Source: Terebella lapidaria (lineage: Eukaryota > Annelida > Polychaeta > Terebellida > Terebellidae). From it: DNA of 64,000 nucleotides. The stretch lies in NCBI GenBank assembly GCA_949152475.1, contig OX424567.1:29537402-29601401 (forward strand), read 5' to 3'. Positions 1 to 12,115 of the stretch are shown here, in pieces (position 1 is the stretch's first letter; each line of letters starts with the position of its first letter). The notes below the pieces were generated by a model that saw only the letters and a program-made list of their open reading frames with translations, made no database searches and was not told where the DNA came from. The translations under genes and the position numbers were made by a program.

Positions 1-2254
1 CCCTACAATAGACCGTGGGCTGATAAGCTCGATTATGTTCGTAAGCTCACGGGGGAAGAATGGCCTGAGATGACTCTGACTCTCCTCCTCCAGCAAAACG
101 AGCCAGGTCGTTCACCAAGCAGGATCTTCATCAGCCCATGGCTTCCAGGGATTCTTTGAGCTTCATGTTGTCTCTCGGGCCAGTAATTCTGTGGCGGCCA
201 AACCAGAGGACACGGTCAAGCGTGGTCGGGCTCAGGTGGGAGCTTTTCCTTCCAGGCCTAAGATCTTGGACTTCTACAAGTCGACCCACTAGGCTGCAGG
301 AACAGGACATGTTTTCCCAGTCTAAATCACTCTCGCTACCGTGGAACCAGCTTTCGGATTTGCAGTCTCCTGTTCAAATGGGTGTGGTGATTGATTCGGC
401 GATGGACTGGATGGTACATGCCCAAATCATGGACAACGAGAACCTTGATAGGGCGGGGCTCTTGATGTCCTGCATGGTCCGTGGGACTTTTGCGTGCTGT
501 GGCAGATAAGGTATTGTTGGATGCTATCCTACAGTGTTTAGACTTCAAGGTCCAAGAGCAACTGCTGATCAAGCTTCGCCATCACCTTGTACTCCTCGAC
601 TCTGGTCCAGCGTCTCCTTTACTGTCCCCAGTGGACATGCACCAGGAGTTGGATGTCTTGAAAATGTCGCCAGGAGGAATGACACCTCCCTTCAGTAGTC
701 CAAGGCTATGGAGAGGTGATCAAATATGCTGCTCCAGCAGCAGCAACAGCAGCAACAACAACGTCCCCAACAGCAGCAGTCTCAGCCCATTACAAGCTCC
801 TCCTCGTCGGGTTGTGGCAGGGGGAGGTCTCGCAGCCCTTTCATGGGCCCCTGCTGGGGGGGTCAACGAGTGGGGCAGCAGGCATGCGCGGCCATGGGCA
901 TGGACGTTCTGCAAGCCAATCTTAGTTTGCAGGGGCGGAGAAAAGAGGTAGCTTCCGTGTTGGCAGTATTGGACCTCTGTACGAACTCCAAGTCAGCTCG
1001 GCTCCATAAATATCTTGAATATAAACGTGCCTTTAGGCGTGCGGCTAAGCAATTTTGGGACTCGTTAGTGAGACCTAGGAGCCAGCCCTTGTATAGTCTC
1101 CACTCTACGTCAGGGGTTTAGACTCGACTTCAATCAATTGCCACTATTGACGCTCATGCCAAGGGTCTTTTTGCTGACCACTAAAGGTATCCGGCTTCGG
1201 TAGAGAGATTCCGGCCATGATTGAAAATGAGCGCTGAGCCGGTGCCGGTTGCTTCTCGTGGGTTTCACAGTATTCTCTTTGTGGTTCCGACAGCGTCAAG
1301 CGGCTAGTGACTGGTGATGATCCCTCCACCCTCAACCGTTACCTTTCCATTCTGACGTTCACTTTGGAGACTCCAGAGGTGGTCAAGTCAGCAATGCCGG
1401 TGAATGCGTGGGTCGTGACTATCGACCTGAAGGATGCCTACTTCCACGTACAAATGAGGGGGTCAATCAAGAAGTACCTCAGGTTCTTCTATCAGGGCCA
1501 GGTATGGCACTTCCAGGCATTGCCGTTCGGACTGTCCATCACCCCTACTTGGATTTTCACGATGTGTGTCTGTTAGCTCCAGGTGGTAGTCCATCGAAAT
1601 GGCGTAGTCCTGTATCAGTATCTCGACAACTGGCTAGTCAGGCACCAATCACCAAGGGCGCTTGTTCGTCGGGCTCAGTGTGGTTGTTGGATCTTTGCCA
1701 GTCTTTGGGATTCAAGATCAACCAAAAAGTCTGACTTATCTCCTTGGCAAGACTTCGTCGTTCTGGGCTATCGATTTCGGACTATATCCACCTGTGTTAT
1801 ATCAACCAAAGAGCGTTGGTTAAAGTTATTAGAGTATTCCTGCAGTTTCTTAGAATGAGTCTGCAGTCCGCTTCTCGTTGGCAGTCTCTAATCGGCTCTC
1901 TGGCATGATTGGAGAAAATGGTGTCATTACGCCGCATCTACATGCCAATTGGTCGCAGGCAACAGGGACATGGCCCAGTTGGTGTTGGTGTACGACCGGG
2001 TAGTGGAGGATTTGAGGTGGTGGTTGAATCTCTTCCGGGGAGCTCCATTCCGTCAGTCTCCTCCCTCCAGGCAGTATGGAGGTGGAGGTGGCTTGAGTTT
2101 CTCTTTTGCAACAGGGCAAGCACATCAATATCATGGGTTGGAGAGCATTGGCGTTGCAGCACTTGGAACACCAGTTCTCGGCTCAGGTTGTTCTTCTCGC
2201 CATGGAAAATTCCACGGTCGTGGCACATATAAACAAGTAGGGAGATACCAAGCC
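1..2254 (+). mobile_element. DIRS-type (tyrosine-recombinase) retroelement fragment, broken
   Basis: A decayed retroelement that enters from the left window edge. A gag-like part with a CAG/CAA (polyglutamine) stretch near 726-785 is followed by a reverse transcriptase around 1390-1750, recognisable by the motifs TIDLKDAYFHV, LPFGLS and YLDNWLV, and then by RNase H-like sequence to about 2254. The motif spelling fits the DIRS/Ngaro group better than Gypsy. No tyrosine recombinase is visible. The element is interrupted at 2255 by a Harbinger-like insertion, and up to about 190 bp after that insertion may still belong to it. It carries several breaks and is not functional. Its 3' portion recurs at 8849. 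Confidence 0.75.
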
Positions 2255-2257
2255 TAA

Positions 2258-3147
2258 AGGCCCAGTCACACTGACGATACGACCAAGATACGACCACGCT
2301 GCGACCTAAAATTTTTGTAATCATGGACAAATCATGACACGAACGTACGACTGGTCGTACAGGTCGTGAATGGTCGCAACCAAGAAACTAGTCGCAGCAA
2401 GGTTGATGGACATGTTCAAAACTTCCAACCTATGATCTCTGGTCGCACGTTGGTCTTGCACAATCGTGTCACCAGTCGGGAAAAGTGGCACCACCAATCG
2501 GACATTGTCGCACGCTATTGACCAACCAAAATGGTCGTGCTACTAGTCGATCAACCTGGCGACTAGTGGTGCAATCAGTCGTACAACTTCATGATCAGTG
2601 GTGCGATTAATCACGACCTGTGCTGACTGGTAGTACGACTTTACAATTGGTGGTACCACCCGTTTGAAGCTTCCCGAAAGGAAGATAAAACATGCAGTGA
2701 AAAATATTTCACCCAACACAACAAAAATTTTCAGCATTTTTCTAAACTATAAAACTGCAAAATATGGTTTCTGTCCAAGTTTTGTGCCCTTCTGTCTAGT
2801 CAGACGGACGGTCGTGCGTCAGGTCGCAATTTATCGTACGACTGGTCATTGATTGCAACGACTGGAGGTACGACATGTCGGTGGTCGCTACGACTGAAGG
2901 CACGACAGGTCGGTGGTCGCTACGACTGAAGGCACGACAGGTCGGTGGTCGCTGCAACTTGGTTGCACGCCTGCTTGCGATCAATCTTTTCCATTCTTTC
3001 AGTGATCGTGCCACCAAGCGTACCACCAATCGTATGAACAGTCGCTACTTGCGATTGCAGTGGCGATCACTGGTGATCAGAGTAACTAAGCAAATTTGAA
3101 CCTGATCGTGCGACCATAAAATCGTACGACTCAGTGTAACTGGGCCT
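2258..3147. mobile_element. Harbinger-like non-autonomous DNA transposon (copy 1)
   Basis: The ends AGGCCCAGTCACACTGA (2258-2274) and TCAGTGTAACTGGGCCT (3131-3147) are inverted repeats, and the element is flanked by the 3-bp duplication TAA (2255-2257 and 3148-3150). A TWA target site of 3 bp is the hallmark of PIF/Harbinger. No transposase is encoded. The interior is packed with short GGTCG / CGACC / CGTACGAC motifs in both orientations. A 32-bp unit containing GACTGAAGGCACGACAGGTC is tandemly repeated near 2890-2950. The element sits inside the RNase H-like part of the DIRS element, so it is younger than that element. Confidence 0.85.
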
Positions 3148-3362
3148 TAAGTCTCTGTGTCAGCTGACAGTGGACCTCATAAGTTAGTGTTTTGATCGCC
3201 AGATTACTTCCATCAGGTCACATGAATGTTTAGGGATTAGTTCGTTCTATACTTCTATGATCATATTCATAGAGGGAAGGGGGTTAGCACACCTCCTGTG
3301 GTTATTCTGAGATAACCCAAAAGTGTTATTAAAGAGGTCAAAGTGTGGACATACAGTTTTAT

Positions 3363-3452
3363 CCTGTTGAAACCAATATTTATTACACACTTACGTCTAT
3401 AATAAACATGGTGATTCTCCTTAAGTGTGTAATAAATACTGGTTTTAACAGG
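3363..3452. repeat. Inverted repeat with 31-bp arms
   Basis: Arm CCTGTTGAAACCAATATTTA... (3363-3393) is the reverse complement of 3422-3452 with two mismatches. The loop is 28 bp. The same structure is at 11048-11137 in copy 2. It could be the ends of a very short insertion or a hairpin; no function is evident. Confidence 0.75.
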
Positions 3453-3659
3453 TTAAAACTTCATATTGAGGCGCTTAGACCATGGCCTTGTGTGCAGATT
3501 TATGCGATTTGGCCAGAATGTGTAAAAAGAACACTCATAGGACAATGGCCTTATATCCAAATGCAAGGTCCCTTAACAACATATAAGCCCGCACGTACAG
3601 TGGCTGATAGGCGACATTATAAAAAAACTTATTTATTTCTCAAAGTAATCATGACTGAT

Positions 3660-4430
3660 ACATAATTAACATAATTTACGCGGGAATAATATTTCTTACG
3701 TAGAAATAAGTTTTCTATGCGAGAATAAACTTTTTTATGCGTAACATTATTTCCGTGGAAATAACGTTATTTACTCCTGCCGTGTGTGAGGTACTAACCA
3801 AATACTGCCTACACGTGCTTTTATCTTTCTCTTGGTCGACAGGGGTAAATAACGTTATTTCCACGTAAATAATGTTATTTATGCATAAACAAAGTTATTT
3901 CTGCGTAAGTAGAGCTTTTTTTTGCATAAATAAAGTTTTTTAACGCGGAAATAACGCTATTTACGTGGAAATAATATTATTTACGCGGAAATAACAGTAT
4001 TTATTCCTGCCATGTGTGAGTTACTCCTCCCGTGTGTTTTTTTACGTGAAAATAACCTTTTTTATACGTAACATTATTTTCGTGGAAATAACGTTATTTA
4101 CGCGGAAATAACATTATTTACACGGGAATAACGTTATTTACGCGGAAATAACATTATTTAGTCCTGCCGTGTGTGAGATACTAACCGAACACTGCCTACA
4201 CGCGCTTTTATCTTTCTCTTGGTCGACAGGGGTAAATAACGTCATTTCTGCTTAAATAATATTATTTCCGCATAAATAATTATGTTTACGGGTGAATAAA
4301 GTTATTTTTGCGTGAGTACCCATAACTTATGCAGAAATAACTTTTTATGCCTGATGACATTATTCACGCGGTAACATTATTTTACGCAGAAATAACGTTA
4401 TTCACACGGAAATTACGTTATTTCTGTACA
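3660..4430. repeat. AT-rich palindromic array (AATAACGTTATTT)
   Basis: Dense, irregular repetition of AATAACGTTATTT, AATAACATTATTT and TTTACGCGGAAATAA in both orientations. A higher-order repeat of about 380 bp is also present: CTTTCTCTTGGTCGACAGGG occurs near 3831 and again near 4211. No coding potential. The copy-2 counterpart is at about 11345-12115. Confidence 0.8.
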
Positions 4431-4905
4431 AATTATGTCAATTATGAACAGGTCAAGATCACTCCGAAAAATAAATTAGTTTTTTTACACTGTCACTTAT
4501 CAGTCACTGTACGCACGTACTGGAAATGTTTGGAAGTGAAGGTGAAGGTGGCTGGTGTTTCTCACATTACCGATGCACTATGACTTTTGCACTTACATGC
4601 AGCAAACCGACAAAATAACTAAAACGAACTTTCTCCCAAATGGTGACAATAATACTTCGGTAACATGGCGTATTCCACAAGCTATAAATCGTCCTCAATT
4701 GTAATTGCTATGTTTGTTATTGACAACCCTATCGGCTTTATATTTAAAACATAGCACCATGGGTGGTGTAACTTACCCGCAGATTTATGATCAAGCGTGC
4801 TTTTGAGCTTCACTGAAGGTAGTCTGAGGTCAAGCTCAAGGTCACGAACAGATACAACTGTGAACATTTATGATACCACATATGCCCATAATACAACCAT
4901 AACTT

Positions 4906-4948
4906 ATGACTACAGATACATCTTATCATAAGATGTATCTGTAGTCAT
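4906..4948. repeat. Perfect 43-bp palindrome
   Basis: The 20-bp arm ATGACTACAGATACATCTTA is followed by the 3-base centre TCA and its exact reverse complement. It is retained unchanged at 12591-12633 in copy 2. Confidence 0.9.
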
Positions 4949-5290
4949 TTTGTTTGCACAGACCAATTTACACATTTCACGCTATAAATGCGATTTATCA
5001 CTCATCTGAAGGTCAAGTTCAAGGGCATCAGATGATTCAACATATATGACTTCGTAAATGCTGTAATACAAACCTAAGCCCTCTCTACATGCGTTTTGTC
5101 TGCAGAGGCCAATTTACATAGTTCACGTCAATCTTTACCTTGAGATTTATCACTTTTAAGGTCAACTTCAAGGTCATAAAAAGATCCAACTTATATCATT
5201 CCTATATTGTCACAATACAAAATATAAGCACTATTTACATGCGTTTTGTCTACGGGGACCAATTCACATATTTCAAGTTAGATATGACAT
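4949..5290. repeat. Diverged tandem repeat, about 147-bp period
   Basis: Three related units begin near 4949, 5091 and 5239. Each has a TTTTGT(T/C)T.. GACCAATTTACAYA-type core followed about 60 bp later by AAGGTCAA motifs. TCAAGGTCA occurs at 4836-4844 and 5168-5176. The counterpart in copy 2 is about 12634-12975. Confidence 0.6.
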
Positions 5291-7174
5291 TGAGACTTCA
5301 GGCGAAATACATCGTTTACAGTAGATCCATCATGTATACGATACGTGGCTTCCTATTTGCTCATAATGCATTCCTAATTTGTATCCACAAGCATTATTTC
5401 TCCAGTAGCCAATTAGAGCACTGCAGCCTATTTTGGGCCTTTTGGGTCTAAATTTCCGACCGTTCGAGCGATTCAAGGTCTATCTTTATACCCGTTACAA
5501 AAATAGCATGCTTGTACAGAATTAGGAAAAACAAATTATCACGTCAATTTTGAATAAATTATGTTTTTAATAAAGTCTGAAATTGTGTTAAATTGGTCAT
5601 TATCGGCACTAAATTGGCCAAACACGATTCTAACAATTTTTTGTTTATAAAACGTCTTTAAATATCGGCCCACAGTGTGTTTTGGTAAATAAATTATTAC
5701 CAAAAAAAAAAACATCACAAACCGGACAGGCGACGAAAAACCATGGCAATAGCTGGCCGGTAAGCTAATGAAGGGGAACGATTAGCGCTTCGAATTGGCA
5801 TAATCATACATCAAAAACAACACTTTGATTTGTAATCTCATTTATCTGGTACAATAGGCCTGTTTAAACAACCGATAACAGGCTGGTAACAAGTTGAACA
5901 TACAAGTTGAACATACTACCGTACGTATCAGAATTATAACACATTTGCCATTGATGAACAATCTATACTGTATGTACATCACGTTTATGCAAGATAAGTT
6001 TGTTTAAAGATAACAAACTTATATATGAACACGAAGAACATAATATACTAAATATACAATGTCCTATATTTGGTGTGAATTCATCACTTTTTCTCTCGAA
6101 TTTTTGTAGTATATGGAGTATAAACGTCAGCGAATAGAATTATAGTCACAAAATTTCATATCCGTCAACACCAATTAAAGATGTCTGCTACTTCGCTAAC
6201 ATAGTACAAAAATAAACATAATGCTGACGGACATGAAATTTTGTGTCGAACAAAAGCCTAAAAGCTTTTGTATTACGGACTTGTGGCGATAACTCTATTG
6301 CAGTTAATCAGAGATAAATACATTTTTTACACGGAAGATCACTCAAGGGCCTAAAAGCCATTGCATTTAAATGATAAATTAAACCATTCTATATCAGCAT
6401 ACTTCACAAAAACCTGCGTTATAACAAAGCCTGTTCGTAAAAAACAGATTTTATAAACAAGTATATCATATGAAGAATATGTGAATAGTGAAATAAGTTA
6501 AATTAACAGTACACACATACGTCGATTTCATGCAATTCAGGGCAACCAAATATATCTACTTTCTAGCAGTTCTCAAATGTAAAGAGTCAAGTCAGAATTT
6601 TGAAGTACACGTGAAAAAAATAATTTTGAGATGATACCAATAAGAACTAATAGTTGTAAATATTTTCAGATGCATCATTCAAATACTAGTACTCTCATTC
6701 TGAATTCTAGCATTCAGTCTCTTGTATATATATGTGCAGTCTCTTGTATATACCTACATACTATCACATTTGATCATCGCTCCAACAATAAACCGATTTG
6801 CACACAGGACATGAGGTCACACAGTTTAGGGCATGAACACCTCTGTTACAAGTTTACATTATGAACAGTGAACATCTTTGTTAGTAAAGCACCGCGACCA
6901 CTCATGAAATAAACTAAACAACTTCTTCTTCAGACAATCGTACGCTACATCTCAATCACCAACCGAAAAAAAACCCAAAAACAAAATCCACACTTCAACT
7001 TGAGCAAGATACATTCGTCGATACCCCTATAAGGGCCAAATAAATGTACCCCTATAAGGGCAAAACACAACATCAAATAAAACAGGCCATATAAAACATA
7101 TAATATACAATCTACCTAAGTTGTGTAAATGGAATAAAAAGAAAGCAACTGTCCTTTCATTTCACCAAGTGATT
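5291..7174. other. Non-coding AT-rich stretch, no gene seen
   Basis: No convincing coding sequence, RNA gene or element end was found. Since the PPxY gene reads leftward and stops at 7175, the right part of this stretch must hold its 3' UTR. I could not identify a strong minus-strand AATAAA close to the stop. The stretch is duplicated at about 12976-14845. Confidence 0.4.
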
Positions 7175-7909
7175 TTATGCAGTGTAACTAGGTGCCGTGA
7201 TGCTCCCCTCAGAGCATATCCCGTCTTCAGGAGAGGTCTCGCTGTAGGCGGGTGGCTCCATGCAGTACGGAGGCGGGTCAAAGACCGACTCGCCGGGAAA
7301 AGCTGATCCCGACCACATCTGCGAGTTGGCGTCCGTCGCCGGTGGAGCCTCCGCAGGATCGGTCTCTCCTACCTCTGGCACGGGGAGGCTCTCAGGGACA
7401 CCCGACTCAGATCTAGGTCTGCCTATGGGCGTGGCGTTGTTGCCTTGGTTACCAGTGGCGGGGGCGGGGGCGCGGGCGATGACGGGATGTTGGAAGCTGA
7501 TGGCGTAGGCCGGCGGGGCTGGAAGGACGACGTTCCTGTCCTGACCCCGGCCTGGAGATCGACGGTTTCCGCACTCCGCGTCCTCGGTGCTCTGGTTCGA
7601 CGACATGCTCAAAGTCCTGATCTTCTTCATGACCTGCGAATGGAGACAATAGAAAATGCCATCACGGGTAAAATACCTTGTTACATGTTTGAAGAGTAAT
7701 TGTAGGCTACACCACTACATCTTTGTGGATTTAAAAGGAGCAAAAACGGGTAACTTGCATTCCAACAAAAAGCATGTGCTGTACCCAAAGACTCACCTTT
7801 TTGTAGCCGAAGCATTTAGCGACAAATGCCACGATTGAGATCAGGATGATTCCAATAGCGGCGATGACTATGAAAATCCAGAATTCCATGTCTGTGGCTG
7901 TGTCGAACC
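7175..7909 (-). CDS. PPxY-tailed single-pass membrane protein, last two exons (copy 1, 5' part not found)
   Basis: Two exons on the minus strand. Exon 7909..7797 (113 nt) is preceded by TTCCAG and followed by GTGAGT. It encodes a short lead, GFDTATDMEF, and then a hydrophobic helix WIFIVIAAIGIILISIVAFV ending CFGYKK. The final exon, 7633..7175, follows a CGCAG acceptor in phase 0 and encodes VMKKIRTLSMSS and a 150-residue proline- and serine-rich tail with PPAY, PPPY and PPAY motifs, ending APSYTA. The positively charged residues after the helix place the tail in the cytoplasm. PPxY motifs bind WW domains, for example of NEDD4-type ubiquitin ligases. The layout resembles short Shisa / CYYR1 / WBP1-like proteins, in which a cysteine-rich ectodomain exon comes first. 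No such exon is convincing here, so the family is an inference. A candidate exon just upstream would need a 44-nt intron and was not accepted. Confidence 0.7.
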
Positions 7910-8339
7910 CTGGAACACAGCGTGTTTCTCGCGAAGAGCAGCCCTCGATTTACGCCCCTTGAATGTTTGATGACAGTCTGGCACATTGGACCGGACAGAC
8001 GGTTTGTCGCTATGGAAACACTCAGGAAAATCGGCGGGTTCCTCCAGACGGGAACCCGAGAAGTCAATTAGCAGTAAGATTGAGTGTAGTATGCTGAACC
8101 TCTCTTCCTTCTTGAATTTCTGTTTTTGAAAAGAAAAATAAATATAATGATACTTAACGGCTTTGCATGGTTACTGTTCATTACTGCTAGAATAACTAAC
8201 GTCCGCGAGACTATAAAACCAAGGATCCTACCACGATATGGTACGATCCTTGACAAAACATTGCAAAAACCTTAGGCCACACCACTATAATACGCCATAT
8301 AGTTATATTAAGATGTATAGGCTAGGACTACACTACAGT
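7910..8339. other. Upstream intron-like sequence of the PPxY gene copy 1
   Basis: The sequence lies 5' of the transmembrane exon on the minus strand and is shared with 15581-16026. It has no supported exon. A minus-strand open stretch with two cysteines (about 7954-8070) could be coding but lacks a credible donor. Confidence 0.3.
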
Positions 8340-8818
8340 ATACAAGCTACAGAATAGTAGGAATGGAAAGTGTTAAGAATATGTCCGGAGGAAATGTTTT
8401 GCTGTTATTGTTTTTTATTTATGAATTAAATTAATATCTCGCCTATTATTCCCCAGTGCTTGAGTCTTCACTCCAGGTTTTTTTATGCACATATGCCTAT
8501 ATCCTATTCTAAGTGCGATTCTGATATGATTCTATTACATCAGCGTTATATCAGCGCGTGCAAAAAGTCACTGCCTGGGCAAACAGAGTGACAATATTTG
8601 CGACCCCCACTGTACCACACAAACATCACTGACATCTGACATGAGACATTGTGAACTACTGTTCACAGCATAGTAAACGGGCGAAGCCCGCACAATAGTG
8701 CGCAACGTATGTCCACCGTGGAATCAATCCCTGCCCGTCACTGCGGGAGACCTCGCAAAACGGAACCAGCTGAAATTAGTGTGTTTTTAGTATATCCGGG
8801 CCCGGGGCCCGGACAAAA
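8340..8818. other. About 480-bp segment present only in duplication copy 1
   Basis: Copy 2 passes directly from ACTACAGTAT to AAACAGGTGTTC, whereas copy 1 has about 480 bp between them. The segment ends with a GC-rich hairpin, TCCGGGCCCGGGGCCCGGA (8795-8813). No target duplication or terminal repeat is clear, so it may be an insertion in copy 1 or a loss from copy 2. Confidence 0.65.
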
Positions 8819-8848
8819 ACAGGTGTTCAAGGGTTATTACCTTTTGCC

Positions 8849-10003
8849 GGCGTGCGGCTAAGCAATTTTGGGACTCGTTAGTGAGACCTAGGAGCCAGCC
8901 CTTGTATAGTCTCCACTCTACGTCAAGGGTTCAGACTCGACTTCAATCAATTGCCACTATTGACGCTCATGCCAAGGGTCTTTTTGCTGACCACTAAAGG
9001 TATCCGGCTTCGGTAGAGAGATTCCGGCCATGATTGAAAACGAGCGCTGAGCCGGTGCCGGTTGCTTCTCGTGGGTTTCACAGTATTCTCTTTGTGGTTC
9101 CGACAGCGTCAAGCGGCTAGTGACTGGTGATGATCCCTCCACCCTCAACCGTTACCTTTCCATTCTGACGTTCACTTTGGAGACTCCAGAGGTGGTCAAG
9201 TCAGCAATGCCGGTGAATGCGTGGGTCGTGACTATCGACCTGAAGGATGCCTACTTCCACGTACAAATGAGGGGGTCAATCAAGAAGTACCTCAGGTTCT
9301 TCTATCAGGGCCAGGTATGGCACTTCCAGGCATTGCCGTTCGGACTGTCCATCACCCCTACTTGGATTTTCACGATGTGTGTCTGTTAGCTCCAGGTGGT
9401 AGTCCATCGAAATGGCGTAGTCCTGTATCAGTATCTCGACAACTGGCTAGTCAGGCACCAATCACCAAGGGCGCTTGTTCGTCGGGCTCAGTGTGGTTGT
9501 TGGATCTTTGCCAGTCTTTGGGATTCAAGATCAACCAAAAAGTCTGACTTATCTCCTTGGCAAGACTTAGAAGTTATTAGAGTATTCCTGCAGTTTCTTA
9601 GAATGAGTCTGCAGTCCGCTTCTCGTTGGCAGTCTCTAATCGGCTCTCTGGCATGAATGGAGAAAATGGTGTCATTACGCCGCATCTACATGCCAATTGG
9701 TCGCAGGCAACCAGGGACATGGCCCAGTTGGTGTTGGTGTACGACCGGGTAGTGGAGGATTTGAGGTGGTGGTTGAATCTCTTCCGGGGAGCTCCATTCC
9801 GTCAGTCTCCTCCCTCCAGGCAGTATGGAGGTGGAGGTGGCTTGAGTTTCTCTTTTGCAACAGGGCAAGCACATCAATATCATGGGTTGGAGAGCATTGG
9901 CGTTGCAGCACTTGGAACACCAGTTCTCGGCTCAGGTTGTTCTTCTCGCCATGGAAAATTCCACGGTCGTGGCGCATATAAACAAGTAGGGAGATACCAA
10001 GCC
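8849..10003 (+). mobile_element. DIRS-type retroelement fragment, broken (copy 2)
   Basis: Duplicate of the 3' part of the element at the window start. It holds the reverse transcriptase (TIDLKDAYFHV, LPFGLS, YLDNWLV) and RNase H-like sequence up to the nested Harbinger-like element. Its 5' part was not included in the duplication. It is broken, with several breaks. Confidence 0.75.
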
Positions 10004-10006
10004 TAA

Positions 10007-10832
10007 AGGCCCAGTCACACTGACGATACGACCAAGATACGACCTCGCTGCGACCCAAAATTTTTGTAATCGTGGACAAATCATGACACGAACGTACGAC
10101 TGGTCGTACAGGTCGTGAATGGTCGCAACCAAGAAACTAGTCGCAGCAAGGTTGATGGACATGTTCAAAACTTCCAACCTATGATCTCTGGTCGCACGTT
10201 GGTCTTGCACAATCGTGTCACCAGTCGGGAAAAGTGGCACCACCAATCGGACATTGTCGCACGCTATTGACCAACCAAAATGGTCGTGCTACTAGTCGAT
10301 CAACCTGGCGACTAGTGGTGCAATCAGTCGTACAACTTCATGATCAGTGGTGCGATTAATCACGACCTGTGCTGACTGGTAGTACGACTTTACAATTGGT
10401 GGTACCACCCGTTTGAAGCTTCCCGAAAGGAAGATAAAACATGCAGTGAAAAATATTTCACCCAACACAACAAAAATTTTCAGCATTTTTCTAAACTATA
10501 AAACTGCAAAATATGGTTTCTGTCCAAGTTTTGTGCCCTTCTGTCTAGTCAGACGGACGGTCGTGCGTCAGGTCGCAATTTATCGTACGACTGGTCATTG
10601 ATTGCAACGACTGGAAGTACGACATGTCGGTGGTCGCTACGACTTGGTTGCACGCCTGCTTGCGATCAATCTTTTCCATTCTTTCAGTGATCGTGCCACC
10701 AAGCGTACCACCAATCGTATGAACAGTCGCTACTTGCGATTGCAGTGGCGATCACTGGTGATCAGAGTAACTAAGCAAATTTGAACCTGATCGTGCGACC
10801 ATAAAATCGTACGACTCAGTGTAACTGGGCCT
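10007..10832. mobile_element. Harbinger-like non-autonomous DNA transposon (copy 2)
   Basis: It has the same ends (10007-10023, 10816-10832) and the same TAA duplication (10004-10006, 10833-10835) as the element at 2258. At 826 bp it is 64 bp shorter, exactly two 32-bp internal units. Confidence 0.85.
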
Positions 10833-11344
10833 TAAGTCTCTGTGTCAGCTGACAGTGGACCTCATAAGTTAGTGTTTTGATCGCCAGATTACTTCCATCA
10901 GGTCACATGAATGTTTAGGGATTAGTTCGTTCTATACTTCTATGATCATATTCATAGAGGGAAGGGGGTTAGCCCACCTCCTGTGGTTATTCTGAGATAA
11001 CCCAAAAGTGTTATTAAAGAGGTCAAAGTGTGGACATACAGTTTTATCCTGTTGAAACCAATATTTATTACACACTTACGTCTATAATAAACATGGTGAT
11101 TCTCCTTAAGTGTGTAATAAATACTGGTTTTAACAGGTTAAAACTTCATATTGAGGCGCTTAGACCATGGCCTTGTGTGCAGATTTATGCGATTTGGCCA
11201 GAATGTGTAAAAAGAACACTCATAGGACAATGGCCTTATATCCAAATGCAAGGTCCCTTAACAACATATAAGCCCGCACGTACAGTGGCTGATAGGCGAC
11301 ATTATAAAAAAACTTATTTATTTCTCAAAGTAATCATGACTGAT

Positions 11345-12115
11345 ACATAATTAACATAATTTACGCGGGAATAATATTTCTTACGTAGAAATAAGTTTTC
11401 TATGTGAGAATAAACCTTTTTATGCGTAACATTATTTCCGTGGAAATAACATTATTTACTCCTGCCGTGTGTGAGGTACTAACCAAATACTGCCTACACG
11501 TGCTTTTATCTTTCTCTTGGTCGACAGGGGTAAATAACGTTATTTCCACGTAAATAATGTTATTTATGCATAAACAAAGTTATTTCTGCGTAAGTAGAGC
11601 TTTTTTTTGCATAAATAAAGTTTTTTAACGCGGAAATAACGCTATTTACGTGGAAATAACATTATTTACGCGGAAATAACAGTATTTATTCCTGCCATGT
11701 GTGAGTTACTCCTCCCGTGTGTTTTTTTACGTGAAAATAACCTTTTTTATACGTAACATTATTTTCGTGGAAATAACGTTATTTACGCGGAAATAACATT
11801 ATTTACACGGGAATAACGTTATTTACGCGGAAATAACATTATTTAGTCCTGCCGTGTGTGAGATACTAACCGAACACTGCCTACACGCGCTTTTATCTTT
11901 CTCTTGGTCGACAGGGGTAAATAACGTCATTTCTGCTTAAATAATATTATTTCCGCATAAATAATTATGTTTACGGGTGAATAAAGTTATTTTTGCGTGA
12001 GTACCCATAACTTATGCAGAAAAAACTTTTTATGCCTGATGACATTATTCACGCGGTAACATTATTTTACGCAGAAATAACGTTATTCACACGGAAATTA
12101 CGTTATTTCTGTACA
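11345..12115. repeat. AT-rich palindromic array (copy 2)
   Basis: Counterpart of 3660-4430, with the same AATAACGTTATTT motifs and the same two GGTCGACAGGGG positions. Confidence 0.8.

Larger units (their letters stand above)
1036..8848. repeat. Tandem segmental duplication, copy 1
   Basis: From GGCGTGCGGCTAAG at 1036 the sequence is repeated almost base for base from 8849 onward. Copy 1 runs through the DIRS end, the Harbinger-like element, AT-rich repeats and the PPxY gene exons to the text AGGTGTTCAAGGGTTATTAC just before 8849. That text recurs at 16029, at the end of copy 2, and so defines the unit. Copy 1 has about 480 bp at 8340-8818 that copy 2 lacks, two extra 32-bp units near 2890-2950, and roughly 65 bp near 1755-1820 that copy 2 lacks. 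Confidence 0.9.

Noticed and set aside
726-800. Polyglutamine-coding CAG/CAA stretch as a possible host gene
   Set aside because: It lies in the gag-like part of the DIRS element and has no independent gene structure.
3345-3665. 106-codon frame, also at 11030-11350
   Set aside because: It spans the inverted-repeat hairpin, has no family resemblance, and both copies derive from the duplication, so its openness is not independent evidence.
7954-8070. Possible extra exon before the PPxY gene's membrane exon
   Set aside because: Its phase would fit, but the intron to the next exon would be only 44 nt and the donor is weak.
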